A DNA stretch of 64,000 nucleotides from Cotesia glomerata (lineage: Eukaryota > Arthropoda > Insecta > Hymenoptera > Braconidae), in assembly GCF_020080835.1 (NCBI RefSeq), contig NC_058158.1, forward strand, positions 26,244,305-26,308,304. The letters run 5' to 3'. Below the pieces are notes generated by a model. It ran no database searches, was not told the DNA's origin, and worked only from the letters and a program-made list of their open reading frames with translations. Position 1 is the first letter of the stretch. Every line of letters begins with the position of its first letter. Position numbers and translations under genes: made by a program. Positions 1 through 12,264 of this stretch are shown in pieces.

Positions 1-2225
1 AAACGCGGAATCAGTGGTAATTAATAAAGCATTATGCACCTAAGATTCAAACATAGTTGCAATATAATTTCTCTTTAACTTTGTTTCTGAATTGATCACC
101 TAGCTTATGAGAAGCGATAAGAAGTTTGTCTGAGATAACCTCTGCCGGCATTCTCGACGATACCCGCTAAGTAATTATGATGCCATTTGAGATTATTGTA
201 GTAAATAATTAAAATGATAACTACTAAAAACTTTTTATTACAATTGAATATTTTTGTGGTTGTCACCTAAATTTAGTTTTTAAATTATCCGCTCGAAAAA
301 ATAAAAAATTTTCAATAATTGAAGTCATTGATTTCATCCTGATTTAAAAAAAATCAGTTTTTTTTAAATTTGAAGGTTTTAAGTTTGTTGAAAACTATTT
401 GGATTATTTTTACGATCATATCCGTATTTGAATGTGAAAATGTGTTTTTTAAAAATAATATTTTTCGAAAATCTACAACCAAACTCTACTTATGAACTCG
501 AACTCGAAGAGGTTAATTAATTGTAAATATAGCGAAAAGTTCCAGGGATAGCCTGCAGGATCCACTGCTTTCTAGATTTTATATAATAACTTTTAACATA
601 AAAACGAATTTTAACAAAAAGAAAAAAAAATACAATAGATAATTGACTGCAGCTGATTCCTAAAACTTCTCGCCGTTGTCGTGCTTATACTAAGGATCAT
701 TGAACTCTTTGCGCTTAAAATATCAATTTTAATATTTTTTTGCGCCCTCCTCAATAAAAAGTTAATTTTCAATTAAAAAAATTATCAAAAGGTGTTCCAA
801 AATAAATTTAATTTTTGAAAATTTTCAACACTAAATCAATAAAACTCGAGCAGTGTTGATACTGAATTTGATCGATTTGTAAGAGTGTATTTGTGGGCAT
901 TTGTACCGGAAGCACATTATCGGTTCTGCTTGCATCCGGCAAACGTATTTCTCCCGGGAGTAACGTCGTGACTCCTATAATTCAAGCGATCTATAGCCTC
1001 GAGTGAGCACCAATTCCGGTGAGGGGTGCTTATTCGGATACTGATCTATACCTATTCTCGAAACATTTCACTGATTACATCATTTATCAATTTCACTCCC
1101 TGTATTCTTAACCATTTGTCGGCTTAACTTTATCTGGTTGGAATATAACGATTAAACGAATACAAGTACATAAGTATCATTTTAATTGGAGTTGAATCTA
1201 TTTACTTTTGCATAATAGGGCAATCGATAACTCTTCACATGTATTTTTATGTATTTCAATAATGCACAAGTTATTAATCGGATCACCTCATATTCGTGTA
1301 AATATTCGGTGAGTAAAACTGATAAATTTTAATACAATGCACGATATTCATGGATTTATATCGAAGCCCTTTGCGCTTAATGACTACAAAAAAAATAAAA
1401 CAATAATTTTATTGAATATAATTTGATATTAAATAGGAATTATTTCTCTAAGTCTTTTTGAAATTTGCATAATTGAGTTCTGTTCAAATAATCTTAATAG
1501 CGCACTTTCAGTTAATTACTGTGTTTGCGATGTGATATGATAACTTATGTGCTCATTCATGGATGATTAACCTGTGAAATTGTTTGTTTAATAACATTTT
1601 CCTGAATTTCAATAATTACATTACACAGAATGCACGATAAAATATAGCATTATTAAAACTAGAAAGAATATTCAAGTACAATAATGGAAAATCATGAATG
1701 AATATATTTTCATGATGAAAATCAACTATTATGTTTTTAAAATACCAAAAAAAATTTTCCCATATTTCCCATAGGTCGCTATCTGGGCTGATATTTTTTA
1801 CTCTCCTTTAGAAGCTTACCCGGCATTAGTTAAGAGTTTAATAAACTAAGTTATTTTTGATGTTCGTTTAACTAATGAATTATGTAAGAAAGCTTTGATT
1901 ATCATAGAGTTTACCAAAAAAAATTTCATAAACTATTTAATCCGTGATCAGAAAATCATAGAACTTTGATTGAAGGAAAATCAAGTTAATCTTACTTATA
2001 ATCCTTCTGAATGAAACTGCATCGAAGAGACTTTTAGCTATCGGAGAAGTTAGTACTTTAAAGACTAAGTGTTAGCATATTATTGCTGTGAACTGTAATC
2101 CTTAATAGCTTATGCATTTATGTTTTGCTTTACTATCCTAGTTAAAATCATATCATTGAAGAAAATATCGATAATACCTTTCAAATAAAAGATTCACTGC
2201 TACTTTTTTTTCTTTTTTTTTTATG
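1..2225. other. AT-rich non-coding DNA upstream of the first recognised exon
   Basis: No gene is supported here. The sequence is strongly AT-rich. A relatively GC-richer patch at about 890-1060 has no convincing open frame. It could be upstream DNA or a first intron of the glutamate receptor gene, but no exon with a signal peptide was found. Confidence 0.5.
300..575 (-). repeat. Highly degenerate remnant of repeat family G
   Basis: The stretch at about 535-580 reads like a mutated form of the family-G terminal segment (agcgggaagttgcaggga followed by a ggccttcagggtcaacc-like stretch). It is preceded at about 497-512 by a decayed 'gaactcgaactcgaagag', which resembles the family's gagctc-rich section. 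It is an old copy at best and the limits are approximate. Confidence 0.35.
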
Positions 2226-4558
2226 CGCACGGAAAAAAATAAATAGTAAATGCAACATGATGCAGTCTTGGTAAATAAACATGATGAAAACATGTTGCAT
2301 CCACATGATTTGTCATATTTAGGCTACATGACAATCATGTTGCGGTAACATGAGAAAATCATGTGGCATTCACATGATTTATCATGTGGATGCCACATGA
2401 AAATCATGTTGCGGTAGCATGAGAAATTCATTTGGCAGCAACATGATTTTCATGTAGCCTTAATAGCATAAAATTAAGCTGCAACAACTAAATATTTATG
2501 CTTCGAAAACATTATTTATTATAAAGTAACTAGGTTTTTTAGGATTTATAATATTGCAGATGAAAATAAGAGTAAAAAGTTTGGAAAATCCAAAAGTGCA
2601 CGCCTCATAACGCTCATTCATTTCTTAAGAAAAAAATTAATTGTGTAATTGATTAAAAAAAGTAAAATTATAATTAAGTAATTTCTTACAGAGTATTTTT
2701 TATTTTTTTTTTTTTTAAATCGGCGTCCTTTTTTTTGTCATATGCGCACACAGTCTAAAAAAATCTAGCTTGATCAAGTGGCGCCAGAGTTTTCACGTGA
2801 CAAATAAAAAAAGTTCATTTGGCTTTGTACGGTTGTATCGTAGTGAATTTCAATAAAAATTCAATTAAAAAAAAAATACATAAACTAGGCCACTGATATG
2901 AAATACGGACCCAGTTCATTGAATTCTTAAACTAATAAAAAAGGACCGGTCTTGAAATATCAATTTGTTCGGGAGTAATCGTTGGTACATCCAAAATGGG
3001 ATGACATCCGGACGTCCACGTAAAATTTTTTTCAAAACGTTTTTTTTTTTCAAAATAGCAGCATGAAATGATTTTAGAAAGTAAAAAATGGTTTAATTTA
3101 AGTGTTTTTTCGGTGTACATCTACTTATATCATTGTATAAGTGTAATATGGTTGTGATAGAGGCATTTAAAGATCACAAAATTGCTTGACCTTGACGAGT
3201 CGAGTATAAAGCACAACCTCACGCGCTTCGCGCTATGAGGCGTGCAATTATTGAATTATACAATTTGTGAACGATATCTTTGTTTATTCAAATTATATAC
3301 AATTCTTATCGCCAATAGCTTTGGTTTGTGATAAAAGTAATTAAATTATTATTATTTTCGTATATAAAATGCAGTTTGACTTCGCGAAGTTACAGTACAT
3401 CGCTGTCTTCTTGCGCATGTGCAGTTGAAATGCTGAGTGATTGGTTCACATTTGAATAAATTTTCTCGCAGAGTTTTTTTTGAAAAAATTTTATTCTTTT
3501 CTATTAAAAAAAATTTTTACTACGTATTAATGTTTTTGACTAAAAAAAAATTGTCAAAAAAATAATATAATTTATTTTAAGGGGTTAGGGGTAGTCAGAC
3601 ATGAAAAAATGAGAATTTTTAATAATTTTTTTTTTGCTAGCAAATCATTTTATTTTTCCAAAAAGTAATAGTATGGCATCATTACTCAATGTTTTGACTT
3701 GACTTCACGAAAATTTGAAAAAAAAAATTAATTATTTCAAAAGTTATGACTGTTTGTGTTGACCCAATTCGAAAAAAGGTCCTTGCGGTGACCATCATAA
3801 ATCCTTGTAGATTCATATAAAATCAATCGGACAAGAAAAAATAGTGTCATTAATAGATAATCTAGTACCTGATCGATGCTTTTTTGTTTAACATTAACAA
3901 AATGGCAGCCTCAAGAAATTTTTCCCTAGATTTTAGGGAAAAAACCAACAGTTAATTGTTTATAAATAATCAAAATTTTTTAAGAAAAAAAAATCCTTTG
4001 ATCAGATATGAGATTTTTATGTTTTCCTAAAACTGTATGAGTTTCATTGAAATCTACTGAGCGGTTTTCGAGTTACAGTGGTCACCAGTTTAAAAAACAT
4101 AGTTTTGAGAAAAACGCATTTAAAGTTTTACACTACCTGCTCTCGAGCGTTCTGGAGTGCCTGAGCGTCCTTTGTTATTTGTCGAATAACTCGAAAAGTA
4201 TTTGTCGGATTCCCTTCAAACTTTCAGACAATATTCTTAAAATATGACACTTAAAGAAAATGCAAAAAAAATCGATTTTTTGAAAATCCTGACTACCCCT
4301 AACCCCTTAAACAAAATATCATTACAAATGATTTAATTTGCTAATTTACTCTAATTTTCATCTACAATATTATAAATCCGAAAAAATCTATTTGCTTGAT
4401 AATAAATAATTTTTCTGAAGCATAAATATTTAGTTGTTGCAGCTTAATTTTATGCTATTAAAGCTACATGAAAAATCATATGGATGCAACATGATTTCAT
4501 CATGTTTATTTACCAAGACTGCATCATGTTGCATTTACTATTTATTTTTTTCCGTGCG
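2226..4558. mobile_element. TIR element with CGCACGGAAAAAAA ends and CATG-rich arms
   Basis: The ends are inverted repeats. CGCACGGAAAAAAATAAATA at 2226 has its reverse complement ending at 4558, and the similarity runs inward to about 2577 on the left and 4340 on the right. The left arm has about 140 bp of extra short palindromes built on CATGAT/ATCATG (about 2290-2450). No transposase frame is present, so the element looks non-autonomous. It contains a second, TTAA-flanked element (3581-4306). No clear target duplication is visible. Similar CACGGAAAAAA ends recur at 20198-21160 and 43372-43556. Confidence 0.75.
3577..4310. mobile_element. piggyBac-like MITE with TTAA duplications
   Basis: TTAA at 3577-3580 and TTAA at 4307-4310 bracket a 726-bp unit. 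Its ends are perfect 18-bp inverted repeats, GGGGTTAGGGGTAGTCAG and its complement. TTAA target duplications are the hallmark of the piggyBac superfamily, and that assignment rests on the duplication alone. There is no transposase frame. It lies inside the 2226-4558 element and therefore inserted later. Confidence 0.75.
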
Positions 4559-5187
4559 TAATTACAATCACATATTTTTTTGTGAAAACTATTTGGTTGT
4601 TAAAATTACAGTCAAAGAATGTACTAAAGTACTCACATTTTTTATGTAAGAGTGTCAGTACCGTGTTCTATAAAATATTAACTTGAAGCAATAACTTCAG
4701 ATTTTAACACCTGTGAAAAAATTTTTGATTAATACTTCATGTTTAATGATGTAGATATTTAAAAAAAAAAAAAAATTTCAACAAACTATTTTTTTATTCT
4801 CCTACATAGCTTGACATGACCTTATATATTTGTTTTATAAATATTCTATTGCAACAAAAAAATAATTCTCATCACGAGAAAATCGTACTTATACAGAATT
4901 ATACAACTTTTCGAAACAATCTCACTCCAACATAAAAGTAAATAACGTTTTAAGAAGGGTTTTGTAACTTTAATTATTTCAGTAGTGCTCTAAAAAATAA
5001 CAGTAAAGTTGTAACAAAAAAATGATCGGCTCATAAAAAATAAACTCTCTAGTTTAGGTAATATAATATAATAAATATAATCAGAATATAATGCACGATG
5101 GTCTCTCCGGATTTTAATTTATTGTAGCATAATTAATTTTAACGAGTCTAACTACTTTAGTGGAGAATCATATCTATTGTATTTTCT
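4559..5187. other. Non-coding AT-rich spacer
   Basis: I see no gene and no clear repeat between the two TIR elements. Confidence 0.5.
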
Positions 5188-5388
5188 CCCTAGTAGAAAT
5201 GTAATTAAGTATCTGGCCAGTAACTGGCTAGTTTAACTAGACTTAAGCTAGGAACTGGCTACTATAATATCCAGTAACTGTCTAGTTACTGGCCAGTTTT
5301 ACTAGACATCAAATAAAACATGGCGACACGTGTAGGAATTGAGATTATTTAAAATTAAATGTGGATAAGTTTGTTATAATTCAAAATT

Positions 5389-5442
<54 letters not shown>

Positions 5443-5885
5443 GTAGTAATAATTAATAAACGGAATAATTATGAAATGTTTAATAATTCATCTAGATGAC
5501 AGTCTGGAGTATTTTTTTTGATTGCCCATAACCGTAATTCGGTTATTATGTCAATTTTTTTTATTTCATTCATTTTTTTAAATATATAACAGATTATTTT
5601 TATATTGAAATACACAAATTTTTTAATTATTTACACCGTTTCTTAATATTTACGAAAGATAACTCAACTTACAGGTTAAAGTGAAAAAATAAACATACAC
5701 ACACTAATATAAGTAGAACATCTGTGTGACCAATGTTTACGATTTAGTTGTAGGTGGCGCGATTTCTAGTTTTTACCTAGTTTCGCTAGCCAGTTACTGG
5801 ATTTAATTGCTGGCCAGCTACTAGATATGATCGCTAGCCAGATACTAGATTTAATCGAGTGAAAAATTGATCATTTCTACTAGGG
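5188..5885. mobile_element. Non-autonomous TIR element with CCCTAGTAGAAATG ends
   Basis: CCCTAGTAGAAATG at 5188 is mirrored by CATTTCTACTAGGG ending at 5885. Just inside both ends are several diverged copies of a short motif of the type ctggccagtaactggctag (about 5213-5305 on the left, about 5790-5850 on the right). These could be subterminal transposase-binding sites. An (ATA)n tract occupies about 5393-5440. No coding frame is present. Confidence 0.7.
5393..5440. repeat. (ATA)n microsatellite
   Basis: An uninterrupted trinucleotide tract inside the 5188-5885 TIR element. Confidence 0.9.
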
Positions 5886-5954
5886 CTGTTAAGAGTTTAT
5901 AATATTAATCATTTCAACGAGGAATTAATATGTTAGTAGATTAAAAAAAAAATG

Positions 5955-7600
5955 AATGTCCTTACACCAAAAAAAATGTGTCGGTGGGTCAACATATTTC
6001 TCTTTGCATACGGTGCACAGGTAAGATGTCATAGATTTTTCCGAGGTTTGTTTTGTTCGTCGTTGTCTTTTGATACTGGAAGGACCTGGAACATCGATTG
6101 GAGCTTTTCTTTTTGCAGCAGCAGTATCTTGTTTATGTTTTTGAGTTATGATTATAGAAGAGCTAGTTAAAATTTTTGATTTTTGAGATTTACATTCTCG
6201 TGTACTCCTTTGAATTGTTCCAATAGGTATAGACCAGATGTTCAGTAATAAATCTATGTCGGAAACATTCGCTGATTGTGCTATCGTCCCATTATTTTAC
6301 TCACTCTGATTTTTAGAAGTACTTTAATGACTTTCTTCGCTTTCGTTTTCAACCTTTTGCTCTATTTCGTTTACATTTGCATTTTCATAAACTTCAGAAG
6401 GTGCAAAATGTTTATTTCCAAAAATATGTCTATTCAATGAATGTATACCACTTGCTCGGAACCTACTAATTGCATTAGCTGGTACAACTCCTTTCAAATA
6501 TGCCCCTGTAAAAAGTTTCGCAATGTCATACTGATTAATGATTCGACCAGGATGTTGCTATTGAAAAATGTTAACTTTAATTTCGAAAAATTTTTTTATT
6601 GGCCCATAAACTGCCACATCTAACGGTTGCAACTTATGAGATGTATGAGGAGGAATAGAAAAAAATATCATATGGTTTTTTGTTACTAATTCAAGAGCTT
6701 CGTAACTTCTATGCGATTCGTGATTATCCAATATTAAAAGTGCTTTGTTGTTTTCAGTAGGGTACACTTTTTGTACAAACATTTTCAACTAGTCCAAAAA
6801 CTTTTGAGAGTTTATCCATCCGCTTTTAGTGACTGTTGCTTCTGAACAAGGGGAAGCACCATCCAGCAACCTTGAATTAAACTTCTTACTTTTAAATATG
6901 AAAGATGGTGGAATAAATGACCCAGTTGCGCTGCAGAAACAAACTACGGTCGACAAAATTCCTTTTTCATTGCTGGAAACAATTCCAACTTGTTTTTTAC
7001 CGCAGGTAGACAGGACTTTAGGCGGCTTCGTTGATGAAGTTTTCACCCTAGTTTCATCCATATCATATCTGGAGCGACAGCCTATTTTTCTATGACTTTT
7101 TCCAAGAGAGAATAAAATCTGTTGACAGCTTATTGATTAAATCTTTTGACTCTAGTTATGGATATCGATTCAGGTGATCTCAATGTTAACGACGCATGAC
7201 GAAGTTTAAAATTTTTTAACCATCTTTTCCCAGCTATATTGCCAGAAAAAACTCCAGGTTTCCCCTTAGTTCTAGCAAATTCTCCAGCAATTTGCACAAA
7301 CTCAGTTCGTGTAAGTCCATAAAAAGTAAAATCCATTTGGTGGGCATATTTTAAAAGTACTTCTTCTTCCTCCGGCGAAAAAATAGCTTCATAGCGGCCT
7401 AGTTTGTTTTTTGAAGTTACTTTACTTAAATGTTGATACAAAGTTGCATACGGGATATCATACATTTTGCTTGCTTTTAATGTTGATGTCTTCTTTGCTT
7501 CTTGCATGACCTTTTTCGAGTTTTTCTCTGACCAACTGGCAAGATCTATTTTTCTTTTATAGCTATAAACCATCTGCAACAAGTACACTATACTAAATAC
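5955..7600 (-). pseudogene. Decayed pogo/Tigger-type DDE transposase gene
   Basis: Reading the minus strand from 7588 down there is a pipsqueak-like helix-turn-helix (TSTLKASKMYDIPYATLYQH). A CENPB-type DNA-binding segment follows, ending LRSPESISITR. Then come pieces of a DDE_1 catalytic domain: MDETRVKTSSTKPP (near 7061), LLILDNHESHRS (about 6740-6705) and SIPPHTSHKLQPLDVAVYGP (about 6660-6600). A possible zinc-binding tail, YLCTVCKEKYVDPPT, lies near 6030-5985. The reading frame is broken by stops near 7128 and 7077, a frameshift near 7060, and further stops, so no active enzyme can be made. In the family this enzyme cuts and pastes its own element at TA sites. I could not find the element's TIRs. 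Confidence 0.85.
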
Positions 7601-7675
7601 AATATATAAAAGTTTTTTTTAACATAACTTCAACATTTTACGTCGAATCGTTTGGTAGGTAATAAATAATCCTTT

Positions 7676-7893
7676 TTTCGCTCGAAAAACTGCGTCGAAT
7701 GCTACAAGTTCCATCAAAAACGATTGATTGGATCAGAAGACATCGCAATTTAAAATTTTCAAAAAAGTATGTTTTCAACAAACATTAAATTTTCGAGCTT
7801 GAAAAAGTATAAAAGTTGTGTTTTTAAGCTCGGAATAAATAATTTGTCGAGCGATGGCCTCCAGGGTCAACCGTTTTTCAGATTTTTGTTTTG
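7676..7893 (-). repeat. Old truncated copy of repeat family G
   Basis: The segment holds actgcgtcgaatgctac at about 7690, a decayed gagctc-like stretch, and the terminal segment ggcctccagggtcaaccg at about 7856-7876. The order matches the minus-orientation family-G copies at 16755-17340 and 52721-53680. It is clearly older and more diverged than those. Confidence 0.6.
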
Positions 7894-10800
7894 TATTTTA
7901 AAAATATGATTTATTTAATGAACTTGAACTACGAATTATCCAAAAATAATAAACGAAAATATTGATGGATAGAAAATTTATGAAGTATTTATTTCTTATG
8001 CTAACGGTCTCGTTGACTAAAGATTTTTTCAAGTAATTAAATAATCGAAAGCTGATAAGTAAAGTCTTGGTAAAACCTCTCGAGAACTGAAAGATTTATT
8101 CGCAGCGAACAATACGATGGGAGGTATCATGAAACTTAAATCACTTTTTTCCAATTTTATCCGTTGGTACATCCGAGGTCAATAAATCGATTTCAGTAAA
8201 TATCGCAGCTATTATAAATAGTAAAAAGTCTATAATTTAAAATTACTCAAATTTTATATTTATTTTAGTTTTCGCATTCTTATTAATAAATAATTGACTA
8301 ACGAGAAAAAAATATTATTAATTGTATAAATACTAAATCCCAGGAAAATTGACAATTTTTTAGAATAATTAACATTTCATCATTAACAACCACCGTTAAT
8401 TGTTCGCTTTCAGGGCAGCATACCTCTCAAACATCAAGATACGAATAAAAAGCCGACGTTGTTCCGTGTTATTGAAAAAATATATGAACCTCGTTGCTTT
8501 GTTTCGGGCATATATAGAGGAAGGTAACCATCTGTAATTATTCTAGCTCATTGAAGTTAGACTTTTTATGTTTTGTACGTTTAATTTTGGGTTAATTAAA
8601 ACAACATGACAAACGACTCATAGGCTGGGCAAAAAGCTTATAATTTATAGTGTTCTAAATCTCGGTACATGGTAATTAAAAATTTTTTCAATTAAATAAT
8701 CTAGTTGTTTTAATGAACTTTCAGGTACGGTAATTCAGTGATTTAATTAAAAATATTAAATTTAATACTTTATATTATTTGAAACATAATTTCATCGAGC
8801 AACGAAGTATCCCGCCTATCTCTTCAATCTTTTAACGCAATTCTATTTGTTATTCGTTCGATAGTCTGAATCTTTTGTCACTGATGTTTTTTTTTCCTCT
8901 TTGTATCGCGCAAGTTTGTAATAGCCATTGATTTCGCGAATTGCTACGGGCAAAACCCGTTCCCGTTTCTATTCAAGCTCAACTAGATGATCCTAAAAAG
9001 CAGACCGCAAATTTATATTGTAATCCAAGCTTTTGCATTTTATTTATCATAGTTAGTAAAAGAGCGAAGAAACTAGAGGTCATTTTTAACAAACGAATAT
9101 TAGTAAAAAGAATTTCAAAACGGTTGACTTTATAGGCATTTATAAAATTTCTTATTATTTCCGGACCTGAAACATTTTACTGAACGATGTTGACTTTTTT
9201 CGGATAGAAATATGACTTTCTACAAATTTTGGAGTTGAACCTCTCGTTATCTGTCTTAAAACATTAAACGAATATAAAAAAATAAAAGTTTATGTGCAAA
9301 AATGTTTTTTTAAGAATTATCGAACTTTATTTTTTATCAAATTTTTAATTTTTGAATTTCAAAAAATTTGTTCAAATTATATTATCATGACCAAAAGTCG
9401 AATTGAACAGACTTATGGAAAGTTTATTACTTCAACTAGTACATTAAGTAACTTATTACTTCATAGATGGCTTTTAAGCACTGCACTATTAAACGCTGAT
9501 TAAGCGCTGAGTTAAGGAAGTTCGAGCGAATCTTATGTAAAAAATAATTTTTAACTTTGACCTTTGAATTTAAGTATACGTATAAATAAATACGTCATTT
9601 ATTTAATCCCAAAATTTTAAAAAGATTCACCGTTTAGTTACGTAGATATTAAATTTTAAAAATCACATATTTTATCTCTTTACACACGGGCTCTTATGGC
9701 GGACAAACTTTTGTCGAGACTTTAATTATTTTTTTTAATATTAACCCCACCTTTAACGAATAAAAAACTATACACAAGAAACTTGGATTATTGCAAAATA
9801 TAAAAACAAATTAATAATAATACATTACCGAAATAATTTTTTAAATATTTAAAGTTAAATTTTATGTTTGTAACTCGTTTATCGTCAGCTATTTATTCGA
9901 ATAAAGATGTGACCATATCGCGTCAACAGCTGAGAAAAAAGAAAAGGATAGAAATATAGTTAAAGAGAGAGAAATGTTTAACTCACACACTCATCCACGC
10001 TCTCTGTAATGGGTATAATCAAACGCGCTATTGCCAAATCTGTTTATTTATTCTGGCAAGTAATAAATACGAAAGTCATTTTATTATATTTTATTACTTT
10101 ACTTTATTAAGTAAGTAAAAATCAAAAATTAATAAATTGTTTAAATTATTTTAAATTAAAATAAAGAATTTTGACGAATATTGGGAAGACTAAAATTAAA
10201 AAAAAATTTTAGCATTATTTTGACTCATTAGTTACGCTCGTACTACCTTAACATGATTCTTATTTTCTTAATCTCTTTGAAGTAAATACTAGTTTATTGT
10301 CGGTGCAGAATAATCCGACTTAAAGTTTTGCGTTGGAAGAGGATGGAAATGTGAATTAACATTTCATTTATAATTTATTTATGATTTTTCACATTCAAAA
10401 ATAAAAAGCAATTCGACTCATTCGTAGATAATTTACTATTATTATTAACGATATATAGTGAAGAAATTGTATTTATACTGATGTGAAAATTATTTTTCTT
10501 GCTCTCCTAGCCGAAAGTACGCTCTTCCGGGAAGTACTTTACTCCAGGAAGAGCAACTTCTATGGCCTGCTCTAACTCATGCGCGCTACTTATATTTTCT
10601 GGCCGGCAGCACAGAACCTCGCTTTCTTTCGTATTTTCGTGGAGCAACCGGTCTATACAGCGAGCTTCAACTGTATATATATAATAGTCACAAAATCGTC
10701 TGAATGTACATTTCAACACATAAACTAATCAAAAAATGTCAAATAAATAAAAATAATTTTTAACCAGATTATTGTTAATGAACTATTTAATAATAATATT

Positions 10801-11112
10801 GCACAAATAATTTGTATAAAAATTTTAGAAAATAAAATATAAAAGTTTTGTGGATTTTATTTGCTTTCTTTTATATTTTGACAGCTAGTAAATCAATGTT
10901 TATAAAACAATCCATGTACTCTACAAGCTTCTAATAATTTAATTTCAATCTTTCTGAGCTGTCTAATTAAAAACTAATTTTTAATCAACTTAGAAAAATT
11001 AATTTTGTTATTAAATCGAGTTTAAATATTTGTGACGAGTTCTGTGCATGTTATCCCTCTTAAATAGAGCATTTATTAGTAAACTTTAAAATAACTTATT
11101 TCTTTTTATTTA
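7894..11112. other. Non-coding DNA, no recognised gene
   Basis: Only short frames without recognisable content occur. A 70-codon minus-strand frame at 10507-10719 is listed separately because its codons look less random than its surroundings. Confidence 0.5.
10507..10719 (-). CDS. Unrecognised 70-codon open frame, possibly a terminal exon or gene fragment
   Basis: The frame encodes a compositionally balanced peptide ending EVALPGVKYFPEERTFG and then TAG, in DNA that is more GC-rich than its surroundings. A possible splice acceptor (atatatatacag) lies within the frame on the minus strand. I do not recognise the protein. The 3' end contains gccgaaagtacg, which resembles the cgaaagtacg termini of the hairpin modules at 31635-32350 and 59737-60487, so it may be repeat-derived rather than a real gene. 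Confidence 0.15.
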   Translation of the reverse strand: MLKCTFRRFCDYYIYTVEARCIDRLLHENTKESEVLCCRPENISSAHELEQAIEVALPGVKYFPEERTFG

Positions 11113-11393
11113 TTAATTTTTACTTTTTTATTATACCCACCCCGACCAGCAAAACCTCGGCTTTGCAAAAGTCGGGTGGCGCCCTCCTCACCGCCGGCAA
11201 AACCCCTTCCCCGGGGTAGCTTACTTTCGGCTGGAGAGCAAGAAAAATAGTATACAACCCATGGCCAGAATGTTGGATGCCCTGACGTATGTGATATGAT
11301 GGCCTCGGCTACGCCTCGGCCATCATATCCCATACGCCAGGAAATCCAACTTTCTGGTCTTGGGTCGTAATATACTAATTGAGTCAAGGAAAA
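11113..11393. repeat. Two-hairpin module (AATAGTATAC family)
   Basis: A GC-rich first part (11130-11240) is followed at about 11247 by aatagtatac. The second part is a near-palindrome: gatatgatggcctcggct faces agcctcggccatcatatc around a short loop, ending with gggtcgtaatatacta near 11383. The layout matches the modules at 58634-58853 and 59518-59737, though it is more diverged. No coding content is supported. Confidence 0.6.
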
Positions 11394-12102
11394 GAATCTT
11401 GAATCATGAAAATTATTTTGAAGCATTTCACTGGTCTTAAACTCAGCAGAAAGGTTTTGAACTAAGTGTCAGTAAAACAATTTTCTGATATCGCTTGATA
11501 TGCTCAAATAAAATTTTTGACATGTCCTGATAAGCTCGTATATAGCCTGATAAAGCTAATTTTCATATTAGGCCTATCATACATGGGCATATTAAGACAT
11601 ATCCCACTCTTAATTATGCAAACATTATAATCTTTGAATCAAAGTTAGTATTAAAAAACTACAACAAAGGGTACATTATTGCTGGATTGTCTCATGACAA
11701 GACAACACATTTCTGGAAAAAATAAAAAATTGGAAAATTAACATAGATTATTTTTTTACTCTCATGTATAGCCTTACGTGACTGATCGTATATTGCTATC
11801 TATGATCATGTCAAAAAATTTATTTACGGGTAATTTTTCTTGAATTAAATGAATGTTATTTGGTTCAAAATTATTTTTTTTTCAATTAAATTAATTTTTA
11901 CATTAGTCGAAAATTTTCAAATATAGTTGCTCATTTTGATTATAATACGATTTTTTTTTTTTATTAATGATAAATGATTGTTGTGCAATATTAGATTATT
12001 CAAATTTATGAAGTATACTTAAGATGATGAAAGGATAAATGAAAATTGAAAATCTGAATAAGTAAAACATTTGTTTTCTTATGACTGTAATATTTGTTTT
12101 AG
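11394..12102. other. Intron or upstream DNA preceding receptor exon A
   Basis: No gene is seen. The stretch ends in a good splice acceptor, tatttgttttag, immediately before exon A. Confidence 0.6.
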
Positions 12103-12264
12103 GCGCAATATTCACGGATGATCAAAAAGACAGTCCCTCGGAGTTGGCATTTAAGTATGCTATATATAGGATCAACAAGGATAAAAGTCTTCTACCGAAC
12201 ACAACACTTGTATATGATATTCAATACGTGCCAAAAGACGACTCTTTCAGAACGTCTAAAAAAG
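12103..12264 (+). CDS. Kainate-type ionotropic glutamate receptor, exon A (amino-terminal domain)
   Basis: This 162-nt exon encodes [G]AIFTDDQKDSPSELAFKYA, then IYRINKDKSLLPNTTLVYD, then IQYVPKDDSFRTSKK. That is the start of the extracellular amino-terminal (LIVBP-like) domain of insect kainate receptors, just after the signal peptide. The acceptor is ttttag at 12097-12102 and the donor is gtcagt at 12265. The exon starts two bases into a split glycine codon and ends after the first base of the next codon. NTT is a likely N-glycosylation site. The receptor is a glutamate-gated cation channel in the plasma membrane, working as a tetramer. The preceding signal-peptide exon was not identified. 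Confidence 0.93.

Noticed and set aside
8405..8525. Possible upstream exon of the receptor (ctttcag ... ATG ... gaaggtaac)
   Set aside because: The short frame (MNLVALFRAYIEE) is not a signal peptide and does not lead into the exon A phase with recognisable sequence.
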